Assembly: GCF_016836705.1 (NCBI RefSeq)
Contig: NZ_JAFCGY010000037.1
Location: forward strand, 1 to 46,717
Reading direction: 5' to 3'
Length of the DNA stretch: 46,717 nucleotides
Source: Mesorhizobium caraganae
GTDB lineage: Bacteria; Pseudomonadota; Alphaproteobacteria; Rhizobiales; Rhizobiaceae
This document shows, piece after piece, positions 8,331-15,848 of the stretch. The translations under genes were made by a program, and so were the position numbers. Position 1 is the stretch's first letter. Every line of letters starts with the position of its first letter. The notes under the pieces are model-generated. The model was not told where the DNA came from. It searched no databases and was given only the letters and a program-made list of their open reading frames with translations.

Positions 8331-8503
8331 TGCCCCTCACCTGGCTGCCGCCATCCTCTCCCCGTATAGGGACGGGGAGAGGGGCGATGTCGTCGGCGAT
8401 TTCGCCAATCTCCAGCGTCGCAAGAAGAGAGCGGGCGTTGAGGCCAGCCCTTTCTCCCCGTCCCTATACGGGGAGAAATGTCCGGCAGGACAACGAGGGG
8501 CGG
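8331..8503. repeat. Large palindromic intergenic repeat between rppH and alr
   Basis: The segment 8357-8380 (TCTCCCCGTATAGGGACGGG...) is a perfect 24-bp inverted match to 8453-8476, and weaker complementarity extends outward to GGCGCTGCCCCTC near 8331 and its counterpart GAGGGGCGGCGCC near 8500. Each arm is itself partly palindromic. The central loop is about 70 bases. It resembles the arrangement of the repeats at 15514 and 19708 though the arm sequences differ. Fold-back in RNA or DNA is expected; a RIME-like mosaic element is an inference. Confidence 0.8.
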
Positions 8504-8525
8504 CGCCGACCTCCATGTGTCTGCC

Positions 8526-9653
8526 ATGACTGAAGCGAAGGCGTCTTTGCCACAATCCGATACGATCACCGAGGCCGCCGCAGGCGCGATCCTGACCATC
8601 GATCTCGGCGCGGTCCGGGAGAATTACCGGCGGCTGAAGGCGAAGCTCGGCAGCGTGCGCTGCGCCGGCGTCGTCAAGGCCAACGGTTACGGGCTCGGCG
8701 CGCGCCATGTGGCGGCGGCGCTGGTTGCCGAGGGCTGCGACATCTTCTTTGTCGCGCATCTCACTGAGGGTGTCGCGCTGCGCGAGACACTCGGGCCGCA
8801 GCCAGCGATCCATGTGCTGAACGGGCTGCCGCCGGGCTCCGAGCCGGAAGCGATAGCGGCGGATCTTGTGCCCGTCATCAACAGCGCCGGGCAACTGAAG
8901 GCATGGAGCGAGGCCGGCCGAAAGGCCGGCCGCAAGCTCAAGGCGGCCGTTCAGGTCGATAGCGGCATGTCACGGCTGGGGATGGCGCCTGCGGAGGTCG
9001 AGGCGCTTGCGGCCGATGCCTTCGCCGGCGTCGACGTTGTCCTGGTCATGAGCCATCTGGCCCGTGCCGACGAACCCACCAATGCGGCCAATGATGCGCA
9101 ACTCATGGAATTCGAACGGTTGCGCAAAATGCTGCCCAAGGCGCCGGCGTCGCTCGACAATTCCTCCGGCATCTTTCTCGGGCCGCGCTATCGGTACGAC
9201 CTCGCCCGCCCAGGTGCAGCACTCTACGGCATCAACCCGACGCCAAGCGAGGCGAACCCGATGCTGCCGGTGGTGCGGCTCGAGGCAAAGATCATCCAGA
9301 CGCGCAGCATCGAAAAGGGTGCGGGCGTCGGCTACGGCCATGCCTTCCTGGCCAGTGGTCCCTTGCGCGCAGCGACGATCTCGCTCGGCTATGCCGATGG
9401 CTGGCACCGGCGCGCCGCATCGGCCGCCTGGTTCGAAGGTGTCAGGCTGCCCTTTGTCGGACGGGTGTCGATGGATTCGATCACCCTCGACATCTCGGCG
9501 CTGCCGGCCGGCCGCTTGCGCGAGGGCGACCTCGTCGAGCTGCTGGGTCCGTCACAAAGCGTCGACGATGCGGCCGGCCACGCCGGCACCATCGGCTATG
9601 AAATCCTGACCAGCCTCGGCCCGCGCTTTCATCGCCGCTACATCAACGAATAG
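8526..9653 (+). CDS. alr: Alanine racemase
   Basis: A 375-residue PLP enzyme that interconverts L- and D-alanine. The PLP lysine is Lys 51 in GVVKANGYGLG; the second-base tyrosine lies in AGVGYGHAF, and LGYADGWHRR and VGRVSMDSITLDIS are standard family motifs. The N-terminal barrel and C-terminal beta domain are both full length. ATG 8526 was chosen because the upstream extension runs into the palindromic repeat. The next gene, dadA, oxidises D-alanine to pyruvate, which suggests this is the catabolic (DadX-type) racemase rather than only a cell-wall enzyme; the sequence alone does not separate the two. Confidence 0.94.
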   Translation: MTEAKASLPQSDTITEAAAGAILTIDLGAVRENYRRLKAKLGSVRCAGVVKANGYGLGARHVAAALVAEGCDIFFVAHLTEGVALRETLGPQPAIHVLNGLPPGSEPEAIAADLVPVINSAGQLKAWSEAGRKAGRKLKAAVQVDSGMSRLGMAPAEVEALAADAFAGVDVVLVMSHLARADEPTNAANDAQLMEFERLRKMLPKAPASLDNSSGIFLGPRYRYDLARPGAALYGINPTPSEANPMLPVVRLEAKIIQTRSIEKGAGVGYGHAFLASGPLRAATISLGYADGWHRRAASAAWFEGVRLPFVGRVSMDSITLDISALPAGRLREGDLVELLGPSQSVDDAAGHAGTIGYEILTSLGPRFHRRYINE

Positions 9654-9752
9654 AGGCGCGACACGCCGCCCCTTGGCGGACGCGGCAAAATCCGGCAGAC
9701 AGGAGGCGACGGCTTCGGGCTCGGATAAGATGTCGTCGTGGAGAGTGATGCG

Positions 9753-11009
9753 ATGAAGATCTTCGTGTTGGGCGGCGGCGTTATCGGGGTCACCACAGCC
9801 TATTATCTCGCCGAGGCCGGCCACGAGGTCACGGTGTTCGACCGCCAGAAAGGGCCGGCGCTGGAAACCAGCTTCGCCAATGCCGGCGAGGTTTCGCCCG
9901 GCTACGCCTCGCCCTGGGCCGGTCCCGGCATTCCGCTGAAAGCGATCAAATGGCTGTTGATGAAGCATGGCCCGCTGGTCGTGCGACCGGCCTTCGATCC
10001 TTACATGTGGACGTGGCTGCTCAAGACGCTGCGCAACTGCACCGCCGATCGCTACGCCATCAACAAGGCGCGCATGGTGCCGCTCGCCGAATACAGCCGC
10101 GACACGCTGAAGGCGCTGCGCGAGGCGACCGGCATCGCTTATGACGAGCGGACCAAAGGCACGCTGCAGCTGTTTCGCACGCAAAAGCAGCTCGACGGCA
10201 CCGGCGGCGATGTCGAGGTGTTGAAGAAATACGGCGTGCCCTATGAGTTGCTCGATCCCGATGGCTGCATCGCAGCCGAGCCGGCGCTGGCCGGCGTGCG
10301 GGAAAAGTTCGTCGGCGGCCTCAGGCTGCCCGGCGACGAAACCGGCGACTGCAAGATGTTCACCGACAGATTGGCCGAGCTCTGCGTGGCGCGTGGCGTC
10401 ACCTTCGAATATGGCACGCAGATTAGGCGCTTCACCAAGAACCGCAATCGCATCGTCAGCTTCGGCACCGACCAGCGCTCGCGCGCGGCCGACGCCTACG
10501 TGCTGGCGCTGGGCAGCTATTCGGCGCGCTTCATGCGACTGCTCAGGCGTCCGATCCCGGTCTATCCGGTCAAGGGTTACTCGATCACCGTGCCGATCAA
10601 GGAGGCGGCGGCTGCACCGGTATCGACGGTGATGGACGAAACCTACAAGGTGGCGATCACCAGGCTCGGCGACCGCATCCGCGTCGGCGGCACGGCAGAG
10701 ATTTCCGGCTTCGACCTCAGGCTGCATGAATCGCGCCGGCGCACGCTCGAACATTCGGTCGGCGATCTGTTCCCGGATGGCGGCGACCTCAAGGCGGCGT
10801 CGTTCTGGTGCGGGCTGCGGCCGATGACGCCGGATGGGCCGCCGCTGATCGGCCGCACCGAGTTCTCCAATCTGTATCTCAACACTGGCCACGGTACGCT
10901 CGGCTGGACCATGGCCTGCGGCTCGGCCAAGGTGCTGTCCGACATCATCTCCAGCAAGGTGCCTGATATCGATGTGCGGGAGCTGGGGCCGGAGCGGTAT
11001 TTGCGGTAG
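9753..11009 (+). CDS. dadA: D-amino acid dehydrogenase DadA
   Basis: A 418-residue FAD-dependent oxidoreductase of the DAO fold that oxidises D-alanine and other D-amino acids to 2-oxo acids, passing electrons to the respiratory chain. The N-terminal dinucleotide fold is clear (VLGGGVIGVTTAYYLAEAGH), followed by FANAGEVSPGYASPWAGPG and the C-terminal LRPMTPDGPPLIG...NTGHGTLGWTMACGS, all DadA signatures. ATG 9753 has GGAGAG seven bases upstream; a GTG at 9738 is less likely. It lies 99 bases after alr in the same direction, fitting a racemase-dehydrogenase catabolic operon. Confidence 0.93.
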   Translation: MKIFVLGGGVIGVTTAYYLAEAGHEVTVFDRQKGPALETSFANAGEVSPGYASPWAGPGIPLKAIKWLLMKHGPLVVRPAFDPYMWTWLLKTLRNCTADRYAINKARMVPLAEYSRDTLKALREATGIAYDERTKGTLQLFRTQKQLDGTGGDVEVLKKYGVPYELLDPDGCIAAEPALAGVREKFVGGLRLPGDETGDCKMFTDRLAELCVARGVTFEYGTQIRRFTKNRNRIVSFGTDQRSRAADAYVLALGSYSARFMRLLRRPIPVYPVKGYSITVPIKEAAAAPVSTVMDETYKVAITRLGDRIRVGGTAEISGFDLRLHESRRRTLEHSVGDLFPDGGDLKAASFWCGLRPMTPDGPPLIGRTEFSNLYLNTGHGTLGWTMACGSAKVLSDIISSKVPDIDVRELGPERYLR

Positions 11010-11029
11010 GGATGGGGCAAGCGAAAAAG

Positions 11030-11044
11030 ATACACAGTGTGTAT
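11030..11044 (+). promoter_or_regulatory. Palindromic operator upstream of the TacA/TacT module
   Basis: ATACACA-G-TGTGTAT is a perfect 7-bp inverted repeat around one base, 37 bases before the antitoxin start. A possible -10 (TTATGAT, 11054-11060) lies just downstream, so a protein bound here would cover the promoter. RHH antitoxins of TacA type commonly repress their own operon through such palindromes; binding here is inferred. Confidence 0.65.
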
Positions 11045-11081
11045 GCGCTTATGTTATGATGGCGAGACAAGGGAACCCATC

Positions 11082-11363
11082 ATGGCCACAAAGACCCCCG
11101 AGACTCGCGCCAAGCCCATTAATCTGCGCATCCGTGAAGACGTCCGCAATCTGATTGACCGGGCTGCGAAGCTGCGCGGCAAGACCCGTTCGGACTTCAT
11201 GATCGACGCGGCATACCGCGCCGCAGAGGACACTTTGCTTGATCAGGCACTCGTCAAGGTCGACGCCGACAGCTATCGGCACTATCTGGCCATTCTGGAC
11301 CGACCGCCGAGCGGCGAAGGCTTTGACCGGCTGATGAACGCTCCGAAGCCTTGGCAGAAATGA
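11082..11363 (+). CDS. TacA-like antitoxin (DUF1778, ribbon-helix-helix)
   Basis: A 93-residue antitoxin. The N-terminal KPINLRIREDVRNLIDRAAKLRGKTRSDFMIDAA is a DUF1778 ribbon-helix-helix DNA-binding domain, and the C-terminal tail (SYRHYLAILDRPPSGEGFDRLMNAPKPW) fits the toxin-neutralising segment of TacA proteins, including the Pro-Pro and Leu-Met repeats. ATG 11082 is preferred to an earlier start at 11037, which would overlap the operator. Its stop overlaps the toxin start by four bases (ATGA), so translation is coupled. It should both neutralise the acetyltransferase and repress the operon with it. Confidence 0.9.
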   Translation: MATKTPETRAKPINLRIREDVRNLIDRAAKLRGKTRSDFMIDAAYRAAEDTLLDQALVKVDADSYRHYLAILDRPPSGEGFDRLMNAPKPWQK

Positions 11364-11842
11364 CGCTGTCGGCGCCAACGTTGCTGACTGAGGCGCACGA
11401 TCTCGAACTCTTTCAAAGTGGTACTGCCAGCCTTGATCAATGGCTTCGCCGACGGGCGCGCGCCAATCAGGTCAACGGGGCGTCCCGAACCTATGTTGTG
11501 GCGCTGGAGGGGCGTGTCGTCGGATACTATTGCCTTTCCTCCGGCGGACTAGATCTCGCCGACGCGCCGGGATCCATCCGCCGCAATATGCCCGATCCAA
11601 TACCGGTTGCGGTCCTTGGTCGTCTCGCCGTCGATCAGCGCTGGCAAGGCACGGGTCTTGGCGCCGCGCTCCTGCAAGATGCCGCCTTGCGTGCGGCCCA
11701 GGCGGCGGCCATTCTCGGGGTTCGGGGACTTTTGGTTCACGCCATATCCGAAGAAGCGAAGGGCTTCCATGAACATTACGGGTTTGCTGCCTCCCCCAAC
11801 AATCCGATGACGCTCGTTCTTTCACTGAAAGCTTCGACGTAG
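11360..11842 (+). CDS. TacT-like GNAT toxin
   Basis: A 160-residue GNAT acetyltransferase of the TacT class; known members acetylate the amino group of aminoacyl-tRNAs and stop translation. The acetyl-CoA loop is seen in RLAVDQRWQGTGLGAALL, and the class-typical N-terminus (FQSGTASLDQWLRRRARANQVNGASRTYV) and C-terminal EAKGFHEHYGFAASPNNPMTLVL are present, with the catalytic-type Tyr in HYGF. ATG 11360 overlaps the antitoxin stop by four bases. It is convergent with the phospholipase-like operon. There is no sign of inactivation. Confidence 0.9.
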   Translation: MTLSAPTLLTEAHDLELFQSGTASLDQWLRRRARANQVNGASRTYVVALEGRVVGYYCLSSGGLDLADAPGSIRRNMPDPIPVAVLGRLAVDQRWQGTGLGAALLQDAALRAAQAAAILGVRGLLVHAISEEAKGFHEHYGFAASPNNPMTLVLSLKAST

Positions 11843-11862
11843 AGGCCGGACGTTTCCCGGGT

Positions 11863-14016
11863 CTAGAACGCTTCCTTCACCCAGCCTTTCGAGAACAGCC
11901 ACCGGTAGGCCCAGGGTATCGTCACCTTGGTCGATACCGGGTTCGAATGGGCGACATAGTCGTCGTAGACCGGTTTCATTCTGGTGTAGAAGGCGGGGTC
12001 GAGCACCATCATGCCGTTCTCCAGGTCGTGGAAGAAGCTGCGGTTGTTGAGGTTGACCGACGAGATCGTCACCAGCCTTTCGTCGATCATCATGATCTTG
12101 GAATGCAGCACGACATCGGGCGCCTTGAATTCGCGGATGTTGATGCGGTCGCCATATTTCTCGACGAACAGCTTGTTGAGCGCGGTCAGCAACTTGCCGC
12201 CAATGTCGCCCTTGAGGTCGATGCGGCCGATAATGTCGATCCTGACACCACGCGCCAGTGCCCGCTCGATAGCCAGGCTGAGCTTCGGCGTCAGATTGAG
12301 GTAGGGATTGACGATTTCGATGTGATGCTGGGCGGTGTCGATCAGTTCGACGAAATAGGTCTCCAGCGCGTGGTTGTCCTCATAGGGCACGGAGATGAAA
12401 TGGCGCACCGTGCCTGGTGGGCGCCGGCCGTCGGTGCGCACTGGAATGGAAAAAGGCCTGATAATGTTGGTGTCGGCGTCGCGCAGCCACAAGGTCGAGA
12501 GGTGCGCAGCCAATATCTCGACCGTTGCCGGGTCGGCGAACTCGATGTCGAAATCGCTCCAGTTCGAATAGTAGTTCAGCGAGAAGCCGTCGGTCTTGCC
12601 GTATTGCTCCAGGTTGGGATAGCGCGACAGGTCGATCGGCTTATGGAACAGGAAGCCGTCATGGACGTTGCGGCCGCCGATGATGACGCGCGAGCGGGTG
12701 GGATTTTCGGCCAGCGTCGCCAGCATCTTGACGTGGTGGGTCTTGTGTAGTTGCGACAGCTGCTCGTCGATCGGCGCGCCTTGGTCGGCCCGCCAGCGGT
12801 ATTCCTGCAACTCGACATTGGGGTAGTCGGCCGCCAGCCGGTGCAGTAGGGCGTCGTCCTTGTCGCGCTCCAGCACGTCGGTCACCATGATGCGCACCTT
12901 GGTGCCGAGGGCTGCGTGGTGGCGGATCAGCCGTTCGAGGACGCGGCCGGAAAAATCAGCCTTGAATTCCAGCGACGACAGATAGATCAGCTTGAGTCTC
13001 GGCGCGAGCGAGAAGTCGAGCGGCAGTTCGGGATCGGCCTTGTCGAAGGCGCTGTCGGGCAGCGGCGCGCCGAGCAACGCCACGACCTTGGCGTTGAAGC
13101 CGTCGCGCGATTTGCGCAGAAGGCGCGGTGACCCCAGCGGCAGTGAGCAGGTCTGCGACAGCCAGCGGCCAGCATAGAAGACACGGTCGAGCTCCTCCAG
13201 CCCGGAGGGATCGGGCACCGGACAGCGCTCATAGCGGCTGTCGAGCGCGGTAATCGCCGGATACGCGACCTCTTCGCGCAGGATGGTGAGTGGCGTCCCC
13301 GCCGGGGCCAGACTGGAACTGACCTTGAGACTGCAGCGGTTAAGACCATCGCTCGGGAACAGGCTGGCGGTTTGCCCGGCCGACAGGCGGAGCCGGAGTG
13401 CGGCGCCGCTCGCCACGGTGCGCGAACCGCCGACGGCGCGGATCGCCAGCGCGCCGTCGCAGGCGCCCGATATGTCGACAGGCAGCTTTCCCGACTGGCG
13501 CAGCACGATCTCGACCGAGCGCGCCTGCAGGCCGGAGAAGCTGAACGTCTTGGGCGCGGAGGGCCGGGCAGCGGCGTCGATATAGAGCGTCTGCCGCGAC
13601 ACCCGCCAGCGGCCGGCAAAATGGCCTTCGCCAGCCGTGCCGCTCGCTGCCGGCATCTGCCCCGCGCCAACCGGCTTCGCCAGTCGTCCCAGTGTCCGGT
13701 AGGTTGCCTGGAAATCGCGGTTGGCGATGGCGTGGCGGTCATGGCCGAACGGACCGGTGCCGTTCGCCCTGTCCATGGCGCCGATCTGGTTGTTGGCGAG
13801 CAGCGCCAGAAACTGCCTTTCGTAGTCGCCGGTGCCGGCATCGCCGAAAAACTGCGTGGCAGCGACTTGCGGTCCTGGCGCGTCGGCCGACAGCGAGGGC
13901 CGCGCGCAGTCCTCGTTACCAGGGAAGAAATCGCAGCTATGTTTAAGCGGACCGGCGCATGCGGCCAGCGCCATAAGCGCCAGCCCGGCAATGGCCAGGC
14001 AAGTGGCGCGGTTCAT
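11863..14016 (-). CDS. Phospholipase D-like domain lipoprotein
   Basis: A 717-residue predicted lipoprotein: signal peptide MNRATCLAIAGLALMALAAC with lipobox LAAC (Cys 20). Residues about 45-320 form an unrecognised, beta-rich region with no obvious domain. Residues about 335-717 are a two-part PLD/cardiolipin-synthase-like fold. The second HKD motif is complete (HSKIMMID, 638-645, with downstream NLNNRS). The first reads HVKMLATL (428-435), keeping His and Lys but with Leu in place of Asp, followed by IIGGRN. The start ATG 14016 overlaps the stop of the upstream PLA2-like gene by four bases, so the two are co-translated. Likely an envelope lipid-acting enzyme; substrate and direction of activity are unknown. 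Confidence 0.85.
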   Translation of the reverse strand: MNRATCLAIAGLALMALAACAGPLKHSCDFFPGNEDCARPSLSADAPGPQVAATQFFGDAGTGDYERQFLALLANNQIGAMDRANGTGPFGHDRHAIANRDFQATYRTLGRLAKPVGAGQMPAASGTAGEGHFAGRWRVSRQTLYIDAAARPSAPKTFSFSGLQARSVEIVLRQSGKLPVDISGACDGALAIRAVGGSRTVASGAALRLRLSAGQTASLFPSDGLNRCSLKVSSSLAPAGTPLTILREEVAYPAITALDSRYERCPVPDPSGLEELDRVFYAGRWLSQTCSLPLGSPRLLRKSRDGFNAKVVALLGAPLPDSAFDKADPELPLDFSLAPRLKLIYLSSLEFKADFSGRVLERLIRHHAALGTKVRIMVTDVLERDKDDALLHRLAADYPNVELQEYRWRADQGAPIDEQLSQLHKTHHVKMLATLAENPTRSRVIIGGRNVHDGFLFHKPIDLSRYPNLEQYGKTDGFSLNYYSNWSDFDIEFADPATVEILAAHLSTLWLRDADTNIIRPFSIPVRTDGRRPPGTVRHFISVPYEDNHALETYFVELIDTAQHHIEIVNPYLNLTPKLSLAIERALARGVRIDIIGRIDLKGDIGGKLLTALNKLFVEKYGDRINIREFKAPDVVLHSKIMMIDERLVTISSVNLNNRSFFHDLENGMMVLDPAFYTRMKPVYDDYVAHSNPVSTKVTIPWAYRWLFSKGWVKEAF

Positions 14017-14453
14017 CCCGCCGCCCCGTTCATGGTTTTCAGCTCGGCCGGGTCGCGGGGTGGCAGGAAGCCTTGCGGAAAGACCTTGCAGACGGGAAGC
14101 GCAAAGGTGGCGATCAAAAGCTCGGCCTCGCCGCGCATCTTTTTCGGCGCCGTCCTGTCGTCGCGGATTGCCTTTGCCGAGGCGACCAAAGCGCCGTCGC
14201 AGGCGCAATGGTTGCGCCGCGCAATGTAGCAGGCGTCATGGATCTGGCAGGCGCTGTCGAGCCGGTCGACCGGCCGGGCCGAGAGGTCGCCGGTGCGGGT
14301 GCCCGGGCCGCAATAATTGCCGAAGACGAAAGGCGAGGGGCGAGCCATTGCGGTGCGGATCGGCTTGGGCAGTTCAGCTTCCGGAACCTTGGTCCATGGG
14401 TTGGCGCAGGCCGAAAGCCAGGCCAGCAGGAGGATGGCAAGAACGGCTCGCAT
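14013..14453 (-). CDS. Phospholipase A2-like small lipoprotein
   Basis: A 146-residue predicted lipoprotein with a short signal peptide ending in lipobox LSAC (13-16). Residues 46-51 (NYCGPG) resemble the PLA2 calcium-binding loop (YCGxG), and residues 69-76 (CQIHDACY) match the PLA2 active site C-x-x-H-D-x-C, with the His72-Asp73 pair. Cys 83 and Cys 85 follow closely and Cys 122 lies near the end, suiting disulfide bonding outside the cytoplasm. ATG 14453 was chosen because it starts exactly at the signal peptide. It lies upstream of, and overlaps by four bases, the PLD-like lipoprotein. Function as a true phospholipase is inferred from motifs only. Confidence 0.75.
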   Translation of the reverse strand: MRAVLAILLLAWLSACANPWTKVPEAELPKPIRTAMARPSPFVFGNYCGPGTRTGDLSARPVDRLDSACQIHDACYIARRNHCACDGALVASAKAIRDDRTAPKKMRGEAELLIATFALPVCKVFPQGFLPPRDPAELKTMNGAAG

Positions 14454-14590
14454 TGTTATTCGCGCCAGCTTTCCGAAAAATGTGCCACCCGGCGCTCCAC
14501 CGTACCAGCGGCAAAATCCTGCGCCTGATGCCACACTCACTGATTCCGTGGCAAGGGAAGGGGATTTTATGGCAGGGGAAAGGCGATAGC

Positions 14591-15472
14591 CTACACGAAC
14601 AGCCCGCGCTCCCGCTCCACCGCCTTGGTGATGAAGTTGGCGACGATCTGCACGCGGCGGAGAGGGCGAACCGATTCATGATAGACCAGCCAGTAGGCGC
14701 GGCGGATCGGCGCCACGATGTCGACGGGGATCAGCTCCGGCATCGAGCGGGCGACGAAGGTGTGCAGGATGCCAATGCCGGCGCCGGAGCGCACCGCCTC
14801 GGCCTGGCCGAGGGCCGAGGAAATGGCAAAGCTGGTGCGCCAGTCCGGGCTGAACTCGGCGGCATAGTCGAGTGACGGGCTGACGATGAGGTCCGGCACA
14901 TAGCCGATCAGCGTGTGCTGGCTAAGTTCCGCTGATGTCCGCGGCAGGCCATGTGCCTCAACATAGGCGCGCGAGGCAAACAGGCCGAGCGTGTAGTCGA
15001 CCAGCTTTCCCGCCACCAGCCTGCCTTCGCTCGGCCGCTCGACGGTGATGGCGATGTCGGCCTCGCGCCGTGACAGCGAGAAGGAACGCGGCACCGGCAC
15101 CAGCTGGATGGTCAGTTCGCGGTGCAGCGCCGTCAGCGCACCGAGACGCGTGGCGAGGAAGGCGACGCCGAACCCGTCGGGCGCGCCGATGCGCACCGTG
15201 CCGGAAATGTCGTCGCCTTCGCCCGACACGGTCGAGCGTGCGGCGATCATGTCGCCCTCCATGCGCTCGGCAATGTCGAGAAACCGCTCGCCGGCCGGCG
15301 TCAGCTCGCTGCCGGTGGTGAGCCGGCGAAAGAGCTTTGTGCGCAGCGCATCCTCGAGCGCCGCGATGCGGCGTGAGACGGTGGCGTGGTTGAGCTCGAG
15401 GCGCTTGGCGGCACCGAGGATCTGGCCAGCGCGGGCCACTGCGAGGAAGATGCGGACGTCATCCCAGTTCAT
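14591..15472 (-). CDS. LysR-family transcriptional regulator (divergent from mmsA)
   Basis: A 293-residue LysR-type regulator. The N-terminal winged HTH (residues about 1-60; ILGAAKRLELNHATVSRRIAALEDAL) is followed by a periplasmic-binding-protein-like effector domain (about 90-290). ATG 15472 (MNWDDVRIF) is the normal start for this branch; longer in-frame starts run into the palindromic repeat. It is transcribed away from mmsA, and a perfect CCGTTGT-N11-ACAACGG box lies between them, so it probably controls mmsA. The inducer is unknown; an intermediate of valine or inositol breakdown would fit the target. Confidence 0.9.
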   Translation of the reverse strand: MNWDDVRIFLAVARAGQILGAAKRLELNHATVSRRIAALEDALRTKLFRRLTTGSELTPAGERFLDIAERMEGDMIAARSTVSGEGDDISGTVRIGAPDGFGVAFLATRLGALTALHRELTIQLVPVPRSFSLSRREADIAITVERPSEGRLVAGKLVDYTLGLFASRAYVEAHGLPRTSAELSQHTLIGYVPDLIVSPSLDYAAEFSPDWRTSFAISSALGQAEAVRSGAGIGILHTFVARSMPELIPVDIVAPIRRAYWLVYHESVRPLRRVQIVANFITKAVERERGLFV

Positions 15473-15513
15473 GCGGATGGCCCGATTTAGTGGCGAGCGC
15501 CGCGTTCCCGCCC

Positions 15514-15669
15514 ACCCCCCTCTGGCCTGCCGGCCATCTCCCCCGCAAGGGGGGAGATTGGATGTCACTCCGGCTTTCGCCAATCTTGACCGCTGAAAGA
15601 AAGGCACCGTCGCTGACGCTGCTGATCTCCCCCCTTGCGGGGGAGATGGCCGGCAGGCCAGAGGGGGGT
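15514..15669. repeat. Perfect 45-bp inverted repeat between lysR and mmsA
   Basis: Bases 15514-15558 and 15625-15669 are perfect reverse complements (ACCCCCCTCTGGCCTGCCGG... against its complement), separated by 66 bases. It would form a very stable stem-loop and lies wholly in the intergenic region, between the LysR start and the LysR-type box. The same general design (G/C-rich, containing GGGGGAGAT) is seen in rhizobial intergenic mosaic elements. Confidence 0.9.
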
Positions 15670-15748
15670 TTGAAGGATCGCAACTCTCTATCCTTGCTGC
15701 CAATCAACAGAACATCGCTATTTGCGGCAATTAATGCACACCCATCGG

Positions 15749-15773
15749 CCGTTGTCTAATCCCTGCACAACGG
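15749..15773 (+). promoter_or_regulatory. LysR-type operator upstream of mmsA
   Basis: CCGTTGT-CTAATCCCTGC-ACAACGG is a perfect 7-bp inverted repeat with an 11-base spacer and contains the T-N11-A core of LysR-type recognition sites. It lies 76 bases before mmsA and between the divergent lysR and mmsA genes, the expected place for the primary binding site of that regulator. Confidence 0.8.
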
Positions 15774-15848
15774 TTGCGTTCTCCCTCGCGTTGCCTTCGC
15801 GCCTGCAAAGGCGTTGAATGCATCATCACAAACTCAGGGAGAGAAACC

